DNA of 11,886 nt from the NCBI GenBank assembly GCA_903862805.1, contig CAIOZP010000135.1, positions 1-11,886 on the forward strand, read 5' to 3'. The DNA comes from an uncultured Fibrobacterota bacterium (lineage in GTDB: Bacteria; Fibrobacterota; Chitinivibrionia; Chitinivibrionales; CAIOZP01). Within the stretch, counting starts at the first letter, position 1. Each line of letters begins with the position of its first letter. The notes below the pieces were generated by a model. That model was not told where the DNA came from and did not search any database. It saw nothing but the letters and a program-made list of their open reading frames with translations. The position numbers and the translations under genes are program-made. Shown piece by piece: positions 1-7,888 of the stretch.

Positions 1-77
1 AGTGAATGATAGGCGTTTTTGTGCGAATGAAATGAGTACCGAGGCGAAGAGCCGAGCCGGAAGGAGTCGCGGCCGGA

Positions 78-126
78 GTAAGGTTTGAAAAGCACGCAGC
101 GAAGCGGAGTGATATTCTAACCTTAC
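78..126. repeat. Imperfect 49-base palindrome, possible intergenic palindromic repeat
   Basis: Outer arms GTAAGGTT (78-85) and AACCTTAC (119-126) are perfectly complementary. A middle section (86-92 against 112-118) pairs at 4 of 7 positions. An inner section (93-100 against 104-111) pairs at 6 of 8, closing on GAA, so the tip reads GCGAAGC, a sequence known to form an unusually stable mini-hairpin. In total 18 of 23 positions pair. The flank at 40-77 is purine- and GC-rich with repeated GGAGT words. No transposase or coding sequence is attached. It resembles REP-like intergenic repeats, but dispersal through the genome cannot be seen from one copy. It could also be the end structure of an upstream transcript, although no T-tract follows the stem. 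Confidence 0.5.
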
Positions 127-193
127 GGAGGGAAAGGCCCAACATCTTCTTAAAGGTCTTAATAGACAAGAATAAAAAACAAGAAATATTGAT

Positions 194-197
194 GGAG
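194..197 (+). promoter_or_regulatory. Ribosome binding site of the ABC ATPase gene
   Basis: GGAG lies five bases upstream of the ATG at 203 in an A-rich leader, and this decides the start. The preceding leader (about 127-193) is A/T-rich and could hold the operon promoter, but I could not pick convincing -35 and -10 elements there. Confidence 0.7.
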
Positions 198-202
198 AAA
201 AA

Positions 203-895
203 ATGAGCATTATCGAAATCAAAAATCTCACAAAAAACTACGCACTCGGCACCACAACAGTTCGTGCGCTTCGCGGTGTCGATCTCGAGATTACCGAAGG
301 CGAGTTCATGAGCATCGTGGGACCATCGGGCAGTGGCAAGACGACCTTGCTGAATGTCATTGGATGTATCGATACGGCGAGCGAGGGCAGCGTCAGGGTC
401 GCAGGTAAAGAGATAACGAAGCTCTCCGATCATGCGCTGACAAATCTGCGTCTGCATTCGATCGGGTTTATCTTTCAAACATTCAACCTGATCCCTGTGC
501 TTGACGTAAGAGAAAACGTGGAGTTCCCGTTGCTTCTTATGAAGGGACAGAGCAAGGTGCAGATCCGCAAGCGTGCCGAGAAGCTGATCGAGCAGGTCGG
601 ACTAACCGAGCATGTGAAGCATCGGCCATCGGAACTTTCAGGCGGACAACGTCAGCGCGTTGCTATTGCCCGCGCGCTTGTGACAAACCCCGGCATCGTG
701 CTTGCCGACGAGCCTACTGCAAATCTCGACTCGGTTACCGGTGGTCAGATCCTCGACATCATGAAGGAAATGAATCGAATTGAAAAAACGACATTCATAT
801 TTTCGACTCACGATCCGCATGTCTTGACATATGCGAAACGCGTGGTACACATAAAAGATGGTCTCATCGACACCTCCGTCGGAGCAGGTGCCTGA
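203..895 (+). CDS. ABC transporter ATP-binding protein, LolD/MacB-type
   Basis: Cytoplasmic ATPase of 230 aa that should power the two permeases encoded directly downstream. Every ABC hallmark is visible: Walker A GPSGSGKTT (residues 40-48), Q-loop Gln92, signature LSGGQ (145-149), Walker B IVLADE (165-170) with catalytic Glu170, D-loop NLDS (174-177) and switch His203. Length and motif spacing are typical of the family serving LolCDE lipoprotein extraction and MacB-like mechanotransmission, whose ATPases do not drive classical solute channels. The next gene starts one base after this stop, so the pair is probably translationally coupled. The sequence alone cannot separate LolD from MacB-type or FtsE-like ATPases. 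The LolA-like gene in the same operon favours a Lol-type job, but the cargo is unknown, so I give no gene symbol. Confidence 0.93.
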   Translation: MSIIEIKNLTKNYALGTTTVRALRGVDLEITEGEFMSIVGPSGSGKTTLLNVIGCIDTASEGSVRVAGKEITKLSDHALTNLRLHSIGFIFQTFNLIPVLDVRENVEFPLLLMKGQSKVQIRKRAEKLIEQVGLTEHVKHRPSELSGGQRQRVAIARALVTNPGIVLADEPTANLDSVTGGQILDIMKEMNRIEKTTFIFSTHDPHVLTYAKRVVHIKDGLIDTSVGAGA

Positions 896-896
896 G

Positions 897-2414
897 ATGC
901 CGATATTTATAACTATCGCGTGGCGAAACATCTTGCGGCACAAGGGCAAGAGTTTCATTGTCGGAACAATTCTTTTTATTGGCGCTCTGCTGATGACTCT
1001 TGGTAACGGCGTGATTTCCGGCATGGAACACGGCATGTCGGATTACATTGTGCACGGATTCTGCGGGCATGTGGTTATCGCATCTGACAAGCAGGAGTCC
1101 GACAATGTTTTTTTAGAGATGATGGGAAAATCCATCGAGCCGATCTCGAATTACAAAGACATCAAAAAGGTTCTGACCGGCTTGCCCTACGTCGATAAGG
1201 TGCTGCCGCTCGGCAAAAACATGGTGATGATCCTCAACGAGGAGGGCGCGCCTGGTTACACTTATGTGATCGGTGCCGACTGGAAACAGTACCATGATTT
1301 TTTTGCCGACAATCTGCGAAAGGTCGAAGGCGAGTGGCCGACCGAGGGGCAACCCTGGGTGCTGTTCCCGACCTCGCAGCGCAAAGACACATACGACTAC
1401 AACGGCAATTGGTATGTGCCGCTTGGCAAGAAGGTCACTGACTCGACGCTACTGCCAGAGGCTAAGCAAAATCGCGAAAACATAATCGTAAAAGACAGCG
1501 TGATCTTCATGGGATTCAATGAGGCGAATGCATCGACCGACATCAGCATACCTATTTGTGGCGTTACAACTTATCGTGCTTACGACAAGATCTTCGGACA
1601 GTTTGCGCTGATGGACATCGAGAGCTATCGCGCCGCTCTCGGCTACATCTCGGCTGGCGAGAAGGTTGTGCTTGATTCGGCACACAGCAAAATCATGGCC
1701 AGCGAAAACCTTGATGACATGTTTTCCACCGATAATGTTGTGGTCGCAAATTCTTCTCTTGTCAACGAATCGCAGTTGTCAAGTACAGTTGATACACCGA
1801 GAATCGCGCCGAAGGTCAATGTCGATGACGGCACCTACAATCTTGTCTGCGTGATGCTCAAGCCCGGCGAAGATCCGGCAACGCGTGCGGAAGAAATAAG
1901 TGCCGCGTTAAAATCCGCCGGTTGCGGAGCACATGCGTTTCCGTGGAACAAAGCGATCGGTCCGATCGGCAGCATGGCGATGCTCATCAAGGCCGCGCTG
2001 TTCGGCTTTGTGATGTTCCTTTTTTTCGTTGCGATAATAATTATTGTAAACACGCTCTCAATGGCCGCACTTGAGCGTAGCTCCGAAATCGGAATGATGC
2101 GTGCGGTTGGTGCGCGGCGCTGGTTCATTGCCGCGATGTTCACCGGCGAGACGGCCTGTCTCTCGTTCATCTTCGGCGGCGCTGGAATTGTTGCGGGCAT
2201 TGTGCTTGTGGCCGTGCTCGACTCGTTTCATCTAAAGGCGCCAAATGAAATTGTCCAGTTGCTTTACGGAGGAGAAATTTTCCGGCCGATGCTTTCTGTT
2301 GTCGATCTGATTCTGGCGCTGGTTCAGCTTGCGCTTGTGACCGTGATCGCCGTGATTTATCCGGTGTTTGTGGCGCTTGGCATTACTCCTCTCGACGCGA
2401 TTTCGCGGGACTAA
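897..2414 (+). CDS. FtsX/MacB-fold ABC permease, first subunit
   Basis: Inner-membrane permease of 505 aa with the four-helix MacB/LolC/LolE layout: a short cytoplasmic amphipathic N-terminus (IAWRNILRHKGKS), TM1 about 19-40, a large periplasmic domain about 41-363, TM2 about 364-392, TM3 about 410-441 and TM4 about 467-495. The cytoplasmic segment between TM2 and TM3 (ERSSEIGMMRAVGARR, 393-408) is the usual coupling element that contacts the ATPase. I chose ATG 897 because it follows the ATPase stop by one base and restores the conserved start; an in-frame GTG at 858 would add 13 residues overlapping the ATPase gene and is unlikely. LolC and LolE are usually near 400 aa, so the periplasmic part is enlarged. 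Likely partner is the second permease as a heterodimer. Lipoprotein, lipid or another substrate are all possible. Confidence 0.88.
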   Translation: MPIFITIAWRNILRHKGKSFIVGTILFIGALLMTLGNGVISGMEHGMSDYIVHGFCGHVVIASDKQESDNVFLEMMGKSIEPISNYKDIKKVLTGLPYVDKVLPLGKNMVMILNEEGAPGYTYVIGADWKQYHDFFADNLRKVEGEWPTEGQPWVLFPTSQRKDTYDYNGNWYVPLGKKVTDSTLLPEAKQNRENIIVKDSVIFMGFNEANASTDISIPICGVTTYRAYDKIFGQFALMDIESYRAALGYISAGEKVVLDSAHSKIMASENLDDMFSTDNVVVANSSLVNESQLSSTVDTPRIAPKVNVDDGTYNLVCVMLKPGEDPATRAEEISAALKSAGCGAHAFPWNKAIGPIGSMAMLIKAALFGFVMFLFFVAIIIIVNTLSMAALERSSEIGMMRAVGARRWFIAAMFTGETACLSFIFGGAGIVAGIVLVAVLDSFHLKAPNEIVQLLYGGEIFRPMLSVVDLILALVQLALVTVIAVIYPVFVALGITPLDAISRD

Positions 2415-2423
2415 GGAAACAAT

Positions 2424-4202
2424 ATGAACACCGTTGTTGATATAAGCCTTCGCAATCTTGTGCGTCAGAAGCGGCGCAATTTTTTGCTTGGTGCAGCCAT
2501 AGGTTTTGGCATGATGATCCTTGTGATCGCCAATGCCTTCGCGCACGGAATGTCCGATACGATCTTCAATCAGATCATTGTTTACGTTTCTGGCCATGCG
2601 AATATCGGCTTTGCTGAAAAGGGCGATTTCATGCGGCAGATCTTCCGTGACGGGCCGCGCATCAAGGAGATTATCAAAAAAACTGCGCCGGAAATTCGCG
2701 TCAGTCAAGAGTCCATCGGCATGTTCATGCGCGTGATCGGCAACGACAAAACCGATAACCTTGTGCTGGTTGGAATCGACAAGAGCATCTCCGATTCAGA
2801 TCCTTCCATGAAGCATCACGACAACAAGATGGTCAATGTCGTAGAAGGAAAATTTGATGACATCAGTCGTGATGACATCGAGAATCCGGTTCTGCTTTCG
2901 GTGCAGAAAGCAAAGTCGCTAAATGTAAAGAAGGGTGATTTTGTTCGTGCGAGATTTCGCGATGTAAACGGACACGATGTTGCGTTTCGCCTTACGGTAG
3001 TGGGCATTTTTAAGACCTCGAATGTTTTCATGCAGATGCCGATGTTCACCGATCTCAAGGTGGCAAAGCGAGTGTTGGGTTACAGAACATGGGAGACGGC
3101 ATCGCTTCAGTTCCGTCTGAATAACCCAGAAAAAACGGCAGCTGCAATCGCCGACAAGTTGCACGATGCGCTAAGGCCGAACGTCGCGGTGCTTGCCGGT
3201 TCGCTTGTCAAACGGGAATCTGGCCGGACCGGAATCACAGCGAGTGCGTTTGCACTTAAAGCCGATTCGCTGGGGAAAACGATTGTTCCGCATGTGATGA
3301 AAATCATTGCCGGAGACACCGCAATCGCATTCGGAAAGTCCGCCATTATTGCAACCAAAAAATTGGCTGACAGTTTACATGCGGGAATTGGCGACACGGT
3401 TGAACTTTCGTACAAAGGCAAATATGCGGAGCAGGAACATCCGGCGCGATTTGTGATAAATGCCATTTGCGCCGATGTGGCAGGGCTTGATGGCAATGTC
3501 CTCTTTGTCAACGAAAAGGCTTTCTATAGCGAGTACGATGTCTGCCTTCCGCAAGATCCGGTGGCTAATCCAGATGCAGTGAAACCCGATCCGAAATGTC
3601 CTCTGTTTGCGGCGTTGGGAACCGAGTGGATCCTTCTCGATCGCAGCCACAACAGCGCTGCCGCGCAGGATCAGATCCGCTCACTTGGCCGCAAGCAGTA
3701 CCGCGCAACAACAGTCAATGTCAGCTCGATGTACGAGTCGGCAAGCCAGGTTCTTCAACTCGAAAACGCACTGAATCTCATTACGGTTGTCGCGGTGCTG
3801 ATTTTGTTCTTCATCATCCTCATCGGCGTTGTAAACACTCTCCGCATGACTATTCGCGAGCGAACTCGTGAGATCGGAACGATCCGCGCTATTGGAATGC
3901 AGAAGTCCGACGTACGAAACACCTTCATACTCGAGACTTTTTTCCTGTCGCTGTTTTCGTCGATTGCCGGAACGATCGCGGCTTTTGCGATAATGACGGC
4001 AGCCGCGTTCTACCGTTTCCCCGAAGGCGACAACCCGCTGGCAATGATCCTCGACGATCAGCATATCCGCTTCCTTCCCGATCCGCTGGCAATCGCAATC
4101 TTCTTTGTTCTGATACTTTTGATTTCTGTAGCTACCGCGTATTTTCCGGCGCGTCGTGCGGCTAATCTTTCCGCCGCCGAGGCTCTTCGGAGTTACGAAT
4201 AA
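2424..4202 (+). CDS. FtsX/MacB-fold ABC permease, second subunit with enlarged periplasmic domain
   Basis: Inner-membrane permease of 592 aa that should pair with the preceding subunit. TM1 is about 19-41, the periplasmic domain about 42-451, TM2 about 452-475, TM3 about 500-528 and TM4 about 553-577. The coupling segment RERTREIGTIRAIGMQKSD (478-496) and the ending YFPARRAANLSAAEALR (573-589) are textbook for the family. Start ATG 2424 follows AAGGA (2413-2417), which overlaps the upstream stop. The protein is roughly 180 residues longer than a usual LolC or LolE. The excess looks like a second copy of a periplasmic module: residues about 156-216 and 306-368 share the same order (LL/II-x-KKLA-like helix, GD-x-V strand, V-x-I strand, F-x-D/E turn). 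This may be a cargo- or carrier-binding adaptation; the duplication is judged by eye. Confidence 0.88.
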   Translation: MNTVVDISLRNLVRQKRRNFLLGAAIGFGMMILVIANAFAHGMSDTIFNQIIVYVSGHANIGFAEKGDFMRQIFRDGPRIKEIIKKTAPEIRVSQESIGMFMRVIGNDKTDNLVLVGIDKSISDSDPSMKHHDNKMVNVVEGKFDDISRDDIENPVLLSVQKAKSLNVKKGDFVRARFRDVNGHDVAFRLTVVGIFKTSNVFMQMPMFTDLKVAKRVLGYRTWETASLQFRLNNPEKTAAAIADKLHDALRPNVAVLAGSLVKRESGRTGITASAFALKADSLGKTIVPHVMKIIAGDTAIAFGKSAIIATKKLADSLHAGIGDTVELSYKGKYAEQEHPARFVINAICADVAGLDGNVLFVNEKAFYSEYDVCLPQDPVANPDAVKPDPKCPLFAALGTEWILLDRSHNSAAAQDQIRSLGRKQYRATTVNVSSMYESASQVLQLENALNLITVVAVLILFFIILIGVVNTLRMTIRERTREIGTIRAIGMQKSDVRNTFILETFFLSLFSSIAGTIAAFAIMTAAAFYRFPEGDNPLAMILDDQHIRFLPDPLAIAIFFVLILLISVATAYFPARRAANLSAAEALRSYE

Positions 4203-4216
4203 ACCTTGCTTGACAA

Positions 4217-4222
4217 AAGGGA
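4217..4222 (+). promoter_or_regulatory. Ribosome binding site deciding the LolA-like start
   Basis: AAGGGA sits seven bases before ATG 4230. An in-frame TTG at 4206 lies upstream of this site and would place charged residues before the signal peptide, so ATG 4230 is preferred. The site overlaps one copy of the window's recurrent octamer TTGACAAA (4210-4217). Confidence 0.7.
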
Positions 4223-4229
4223 ACCTGCC

Positions 4230-4994
4230 ATGAAGAAACTTTTTTTGATGACTATTGTGTTTGCGGTGGCAATCACTTCGGCGCAAAATCTGCCGCCGGT
4301 TGCAGAACTTCTCAAAGCCGTCGAAAGCCGAACGACAATGACGACCGATGCCAAGGCACATGCGTCCGTTACGCAGCAAAAGGGTCGTCAGGGTACAAAG
4401 GAATTGGAGATGACATATTATCGTCGCGACAAGGGCGATGCGTTTCTGATTGTGCTGACCGCGCCCGAAAACGAAAAAGGCAATGGCTACCTGCGCGATG
4501 GTGACAACTTCTGGATGTACCGGCGCAACACGCGAACCTTCCAGCACATCAACCGCGACGAAAGCATCAGCGGCACAGATGCGCAGGCCGATGATTTCGA
4601 GAAGCGCAAACTTACGGAGCTATATGTCCCGGCGACCGATGCAAACGGTAAAGAAATCGTTTCCGCAGAAATGCTTGGCCAAATTCCTGTATGGCGCTTC
4701 GAGCTTAAAGCAAAGGTCAGCGATGTTAGCTACCCAAAGAAAACTTACTGGGTGCGGCAAGATAATCAGCTTGTTCTGAAGGAACAGAATTACGCGCTCT
4801 CCGGCACTCTGATGCAGACCGCCTACTACCTCAAATACACCACGATCGACAGCCACTATCTGCCGGTCGAAATGGTCTTTGTAGATGAGTTTGAAAAGGG
4901 CAACAAAACAATGGTCAAGCTTTCAGGAATCTCCACAGAAAAACTCGGCGACGATGTTTTCACCAAAGCCTACCTGGAGAATCAGAGCAAATGA
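4230..4994 (+). CDS. Periplasmic LolA-like outer membrane lipoprotein-sorting family protein
   Basis: Predicted exported protein of 254 aa. A classic signal peptide (MKKLFLMTIVFAVAITSA, 1-18) has no lipobox Cys, so the mature protein should be soluble in the periplasm. The body resembles the LolA-like family annotated as outer membrane lipoprotein-sorting protein (Pfam LolA_like, the family of Treponema TP0789): a tract of the type YYRRDKGDAFLIVLTAPE (63-80), GNGYLRDGDNFWMYRRNTR (84-102), then the polar GTDAQADDFEKRKL stretch (115-128) and a strand-rich C-terminal half ending in a predicted sheet. Family members form an open beta-sheet cup for lipid moieties. Here it probably receives cargo from the ABC permeases and hands it to the beta-barrel, whose start codon overlaps this gene's stop (ATGA, 4991-4994). 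It is not close enough to canonical LolA to name it so. Confidence 0.8.
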   Translation: MKKLFLMTIVFAVAITSAQNLPPVAELLKAVESRTTMTTDAKAHASVTQQKGRQGTKELEMTYYRRDKGDAFLIVLTAPENEKGNGYLRDGDNFWMYRRNTRTFQHINRDESISGTDAQADDFEKRKLTELYVPATDANGKEIVSAEMLGQIPVWRFELKAKVSDVSYPKKTYWVRQDNQLVLKEQNYALSGTLMQTAYYLKYTTIDSHYLPVEMVFVDEFEKGNKTMVKLSGISTEKLGDDVFTKAYLENQSK

Positions 4995-6355
4995 CTATTC
5001 GCATTTTGTCAATAGCAACAATTGTTTTTTGTGGACAGATGCTTGTCGCATCAGTCAATGCTGCTGACAATATTGTGATCGACGAAAGCTCAATGTTTTC
5101 CGACACGCAATCCTTGGTTGATAGCTCAAAACTTGTAAACACGGCAGCGTTCGACACATTGACAAAAGAGAAAAAGTCCCTCGGCTTTTCGGGAAACATA
5201 AACGCTGTCGGCGATGGAATTCTATCGCAAAAGTATTTCGAAGAAAATGCGTCGTTGGCAAATTCATCAACGCAGTTCGGACTAATCGGCGATGCTTTTA
5301 TCGACGCGCGTTTGCTTCTCGGATACAAGGCTTTTCTGAGTCTGGAAATGCAGTATTCTCCTACTGTAAAGCTACCAAGTTTTGCCATGCCGGAAGTTTT
5401 TGTCGATGCCAATATTGCAAAGCATGTCTATTTTCGCGCCGGTAAACAGGTGCTTCAATGGGGCCGCTGTTATTTCTTCACGCCGACAGATCTCGTAAAT
5501 GTCGAGCACAAAAGTTTCATTCCGAAGATCGGTCAGCGCGAAGGAACATTCGGCGTGAAGACAACGATTCCTTTCGGGACGCTTGCCAATCTATATGGAT
5601 TTATCGACCTGAACCACGCCACCCGCGCCGACAGTGTTGCCGGTGCCGGACGTTGTGAAGTCCGCATCAGCGGTGTCGAACTTGCCGCATCGGCATGGGG
5701 GCGCAAGTACCGTAACCCGGTTTTCGGAGCCGACGCATCATTCGGATTTTTCGGAATCCAGTTCGCCGCCGAAGGCACGCTTTCGAAGGGCGGAAATCTT
5801 TATCGAATGACCGAAACCTCCGGCGCACTTTATACAGTCCACGAAAAAGATCTCGTTTACAAAGGCGCATTCGACATCGGCCGTGCATTTACAATTGGAG
5901 AAATCACCGACCGACTTCAAGTCACCGGCGAAGTCTTTCTCAACAGTGCCGGCACCAGCGAAAATGTTTTCGCTGACTCATCAACCTACAAATATTCTTC
6001 TCCTGTTTTGTCAAGCGACCCATTGACAGGTGCTAATATCTCGGCAATGTCCGGAACGAAAACGCAGTTCTTCTTTGGTAAAAATCTCTACTCGCCGAAT
6101 GAATATGGCCGCTGTTACGCCGCGCTGTTCACGAGCTTCACGCATTTCATCATAGCCGACATGACCGCAAGCGCAAATGCGATGCTCAACTGCACCGACG
6201 GTTCGGCGATCATCGCAGGCGACATTTCGTACACAAACCTCGCCAACCTCACGATTGATTTGAGTGTCACAGGTTTTGTTGGCGCACAAAAACACGAATA
6301 CACCATGAGCGGGAACGCAATGGATATCAGGTTGAACGTAGGCTTGGGGTTCTGA
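4991..6355 (+). CDS. Predicted outer-membrane beta-barrel protein, DUF1302-like
   Basis: Protein of 454 aa with a signal peptide (about 1-24, cleavage near SVNA-AD). The rest is rich in alternating hydrophobic/aromatic and polar residues, as in transmembrane beta-strands, and ends in RLNVGLGF; a terminal Phe is the usual BAM-recognition signature. A diagnostic stretch around 147-170 (YFRAGKQVLQWGR followed by FFTPTDLVN) matches the pattern GRQ-x-x-x-WG-x-x then P-x-D-x-x-N seen in DUF1302-type barrels. Such barrels commonly sit next to a LolA-fold protein and an energised inner-membrane pump, often of the MMPL/RND type; here the pump is an ABC system. The role is probably an outer-membrane conduit or acceptor for lipophilic cargo, by inference only. 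Translation is coupled to the carrier gene by a four-base overlap. Its stop touches the stop of the convergent PBP gene. Confidence 0.75.
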   Translation: MTIRILSIATIVFCGQMLVASVNAADNIVIDESSMFSDTQSLVDSSKLVNTAAFDTLTKEKKSLGFSGNINAVGDGILSQKYFEENASLANSSTQFGLIGDAFIDARLLLGYKAFLSLEMQYSPTVKLPSFAMPEVFVDANIAKHVYFRAGKQVLQWGRCYFFTPTDLVNVEHKSFIPKIGQREGTFGVKTTIPFGTLANLYGFIDLNHATRADSVAGAGRCEVRISGVELAASAWGRKYRNPVFGADASFGFFGIQFAAEGTLSKGGNLYRMTETSGALYTVHEKDLVYKGAFDIGRAFTIGEITDRLQVTGEVFLNSAGTSENVFADSSTYKYSSPVLSSDPLTGANISAMSGTKTQFFFGKNLYSPNEYGRCYAALFTSFTHFIIADMTASANAMLNCTDGSAIIAGDISYTNLANLTIDLSVTGFVGAQKHEYTMSGNAMDIRLNVGLGF

Positions 6356-7843
6356 TCAGTTCGTTCGGATCGGAACTTTTGGTGCCGCGGCTGCAACGCG
6401 ATCTTCTGCCGCTGCTTTTTTTACAAGATGAACATTGTGCCGCATAAGTTCGGCAGCGATATAGCTCGAATGAACCGTCCAATATGCGTCGTGCATTGTA
6501 ACCACACCAATAGCCAAGTCTCGCGCCGGATCACTCGGAGAGCTTGCGAAACCAATAAACCAGTCGGTGTGGCCGATCCCCGCTTTGTCAACATTTCCGG
6601 TTTTTCCGCCGTATGTCATTTCCTCAAAGTCGCTGCTCTTTTTCACGTAACGAAAACCTTTGCGAGCGGTGCCGTACTGCTCGACGTCCTGCATCATCGA
6701 AGCAATTTCCTGTGCGGCACGCTTAGAAATAGGTGTGCGCAAAACCCCAGATGCTCTCGTGTAAACCGTTTTTCCGGTCGCAAGATCTGTCATGCTGTCA
6801 ACCAGCGTCGGAATCGGCATCTTGCCGCCACCCTCGATTGACGCGGCGATCAGCGCTCCGAAAAGCGGTGACATACAGGTTTTCTGGTTGAATCCTGATG
6901 CTGCCTGCGCGATCTCGAACTCACTGTCGGGTTTCACGAACACCGGTTGCTCGACCGGAAGTTCAAATGGAATATCTTTGTTGAATCCAAATTTTCCGGC
7001 ATAGCTGGTCACACCTTCGGCACCGAGCTTGAACACGCCAAGTCGCGCGAATGCCGGATTAATCGAATATGCAAACGCCTCTTTTAGCGGTATGAACGCC
7101 TGCCAGCGCGGAGTCGGGCTTATCTGTGATTTATAAAGAGTATGGTTTGCACCGGTCGTCTGAATTTCGGTTTCGGCGGTATAGCCTAAAGAGTCGATAA
7201 CGCCCGCTGCTGTTACCGTCTTAAAGGTTGACGCGGAGGGAAAAAGGCTACGAGCATATAGATTCTTTCCAAGCTCCGGCGCACCGTCACGTGTGTACGA
7301 AACAAGCGCACGAACACGACCGGTGGATGGCTCGATAATACAAACAGCCCCGTAGAGCGGCTTGTACTGTTTCATGAAGCGCTCCGCAGCATTCTGGAGC
7401 GAGGTGTCGATGCTGTAATGGATCAAAAACGCTTTTCCGGCACATCGCATCGTGTCTGCTTCAGATGCGAATTTCGGATCGTGACCTGCAAGCACCGTCG
7501 CAACATCCTTAACCGTATATGGACGAAGTCCCCAGGCCGGAAGAACCGGCCCTGGTTCACATTGCGACGTATGGAAAAGGTTCAAATGCGGAAGGCGGAA
7601 ATCAAAAAGCTTTATATGGCTCAGAAAGGCTATTTGCTTTGAAGTCGGCGTAGTCGGTTTGATTGTCTGCGGTGCGCGATGCGGAACAGAGGATCGCGCC
7701 AATGCAATACAGGCGGCGACAATCATCAGTGCAAGTACCACTCGAATCCGTCCGCGCTTTGGAAACGCGAAGACTGACTTTTTACGGAATATCATCGGCT
7801 CATTATCACCGCGAAGTTTCTCAAGAAGCGGAGATTTTTTCAA
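6356..7843 (-). CDS. Monofunctional penicillin-binding transpeptidase
   Basis: Peptidoglycan D,D-transpeptidase-family protein of 495 aa. A basic N-terminus precedes one TM helix (about 33-50), placing the catalytic domain in the periplasm. The three catalytic boxes are present in order: STFK with Ser205 and Lys208, S-I-N at 260-262, and KTG at 414-416. The entry segment SIDTSLQNAAERF (144-156) is typical of the start of PBP transpeptidase domains. No glycosyltransferase domain is present, and the region between TM and catalytic domain is short, so it is not a normal class A PBP and lacks the long pedestal of FtsI or PBP2. The start is TTG at 7843, supported by AAGGGTG about eight bases upstream; ATG 7795 (residue 17) has a poor RBS and is the alternative. 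The tail is Ala/Lys-rich. The gene stands alone, so a specific role cannot be assigned. Confidence 0.85.
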   Translation of the reverse strand: MKKSPLLEKLRGDNEPMIFRKKSVFAFPKRGRIRVVLALMIVAACIALARSSVPHRAPQTIKPTTPTSKQIAFLSHIKLFDFRLPHLNLFHTSQCEPGPVLPAWGLRPYTVKDVATVLAGHDPKFASEADTMRCAGKAFLIHYSIDTSLQNAAERFMKQYKPLYGAVCIIEPSTGRVRALVSYTRDGAPELGKNLYARSLFPSASTFKTVTAAGVIDSLGYTAETEIQTTGANHTLYKSQISPTPRWQAFIPLKEAFAYSINPAFARLGVFKLGAEGVTSYAGKFGFNKDIPFELPVEQPVFVKPDSEFEIAQAASGFNQKTCMSPLFGALIAASIEGGGKMPIPTLVDSMTDLATGKTVYTRASGVLRTPISKRAAQEIASMMQDVEQYGTARKGFRYVKKSSDFEEMTYGGKTGNVDKAGIGHTDWFIGFASSPSDPARDLAIGVVTMHDAYWTVHSSYIAAELMRHNVHLVKKAAAEDRVAAAAPKVPIRTN

Positions 7844-7888
7844 ACAGATACACCCTTTTTTGAATAACCGGCTCGCCGCGGCTTTGGA

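Noticed and set aside
2..88. Frame open from the left edge to TGA at 86-88, possibly the tail of an upstream gene
   Set aside because: It is short, very rich in Arg and Ser, and runs into the palindromic repeat; nothing in it is recognisable. It may be real read-through of a repeat but cannot be supported here.
858..896. Upstream extension of the first permease to GTG 858
   Set aside because: The extra 13 residues lie within the ATPase gene and precede the conserved N-terminus; ATG 897 fits the family and the operon spacing.
4206..4229. TTG 4206 as start of the LolA-like protein
   Set aside because: It would put charged residues ahead of a perfect signal peptide, and the RBS at 4217-4222 points to ATG 4230.
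3681..4547. 288-codon minus-strand frame opposite the end of permease 2 and the start of the LolA-like gene
   Set aside because: It spans two convincing plus-strand genes, is rich in Arg, His and Lys, and has no family resemblance; it is a shadow of their codon use.
6358..6380. Terminator at the end of the barrel operon
   Set aside because: The stem is only five base pairs with a ten-base loop and four T residues, inside the PBP coding sequence; too weak to call as a feature.
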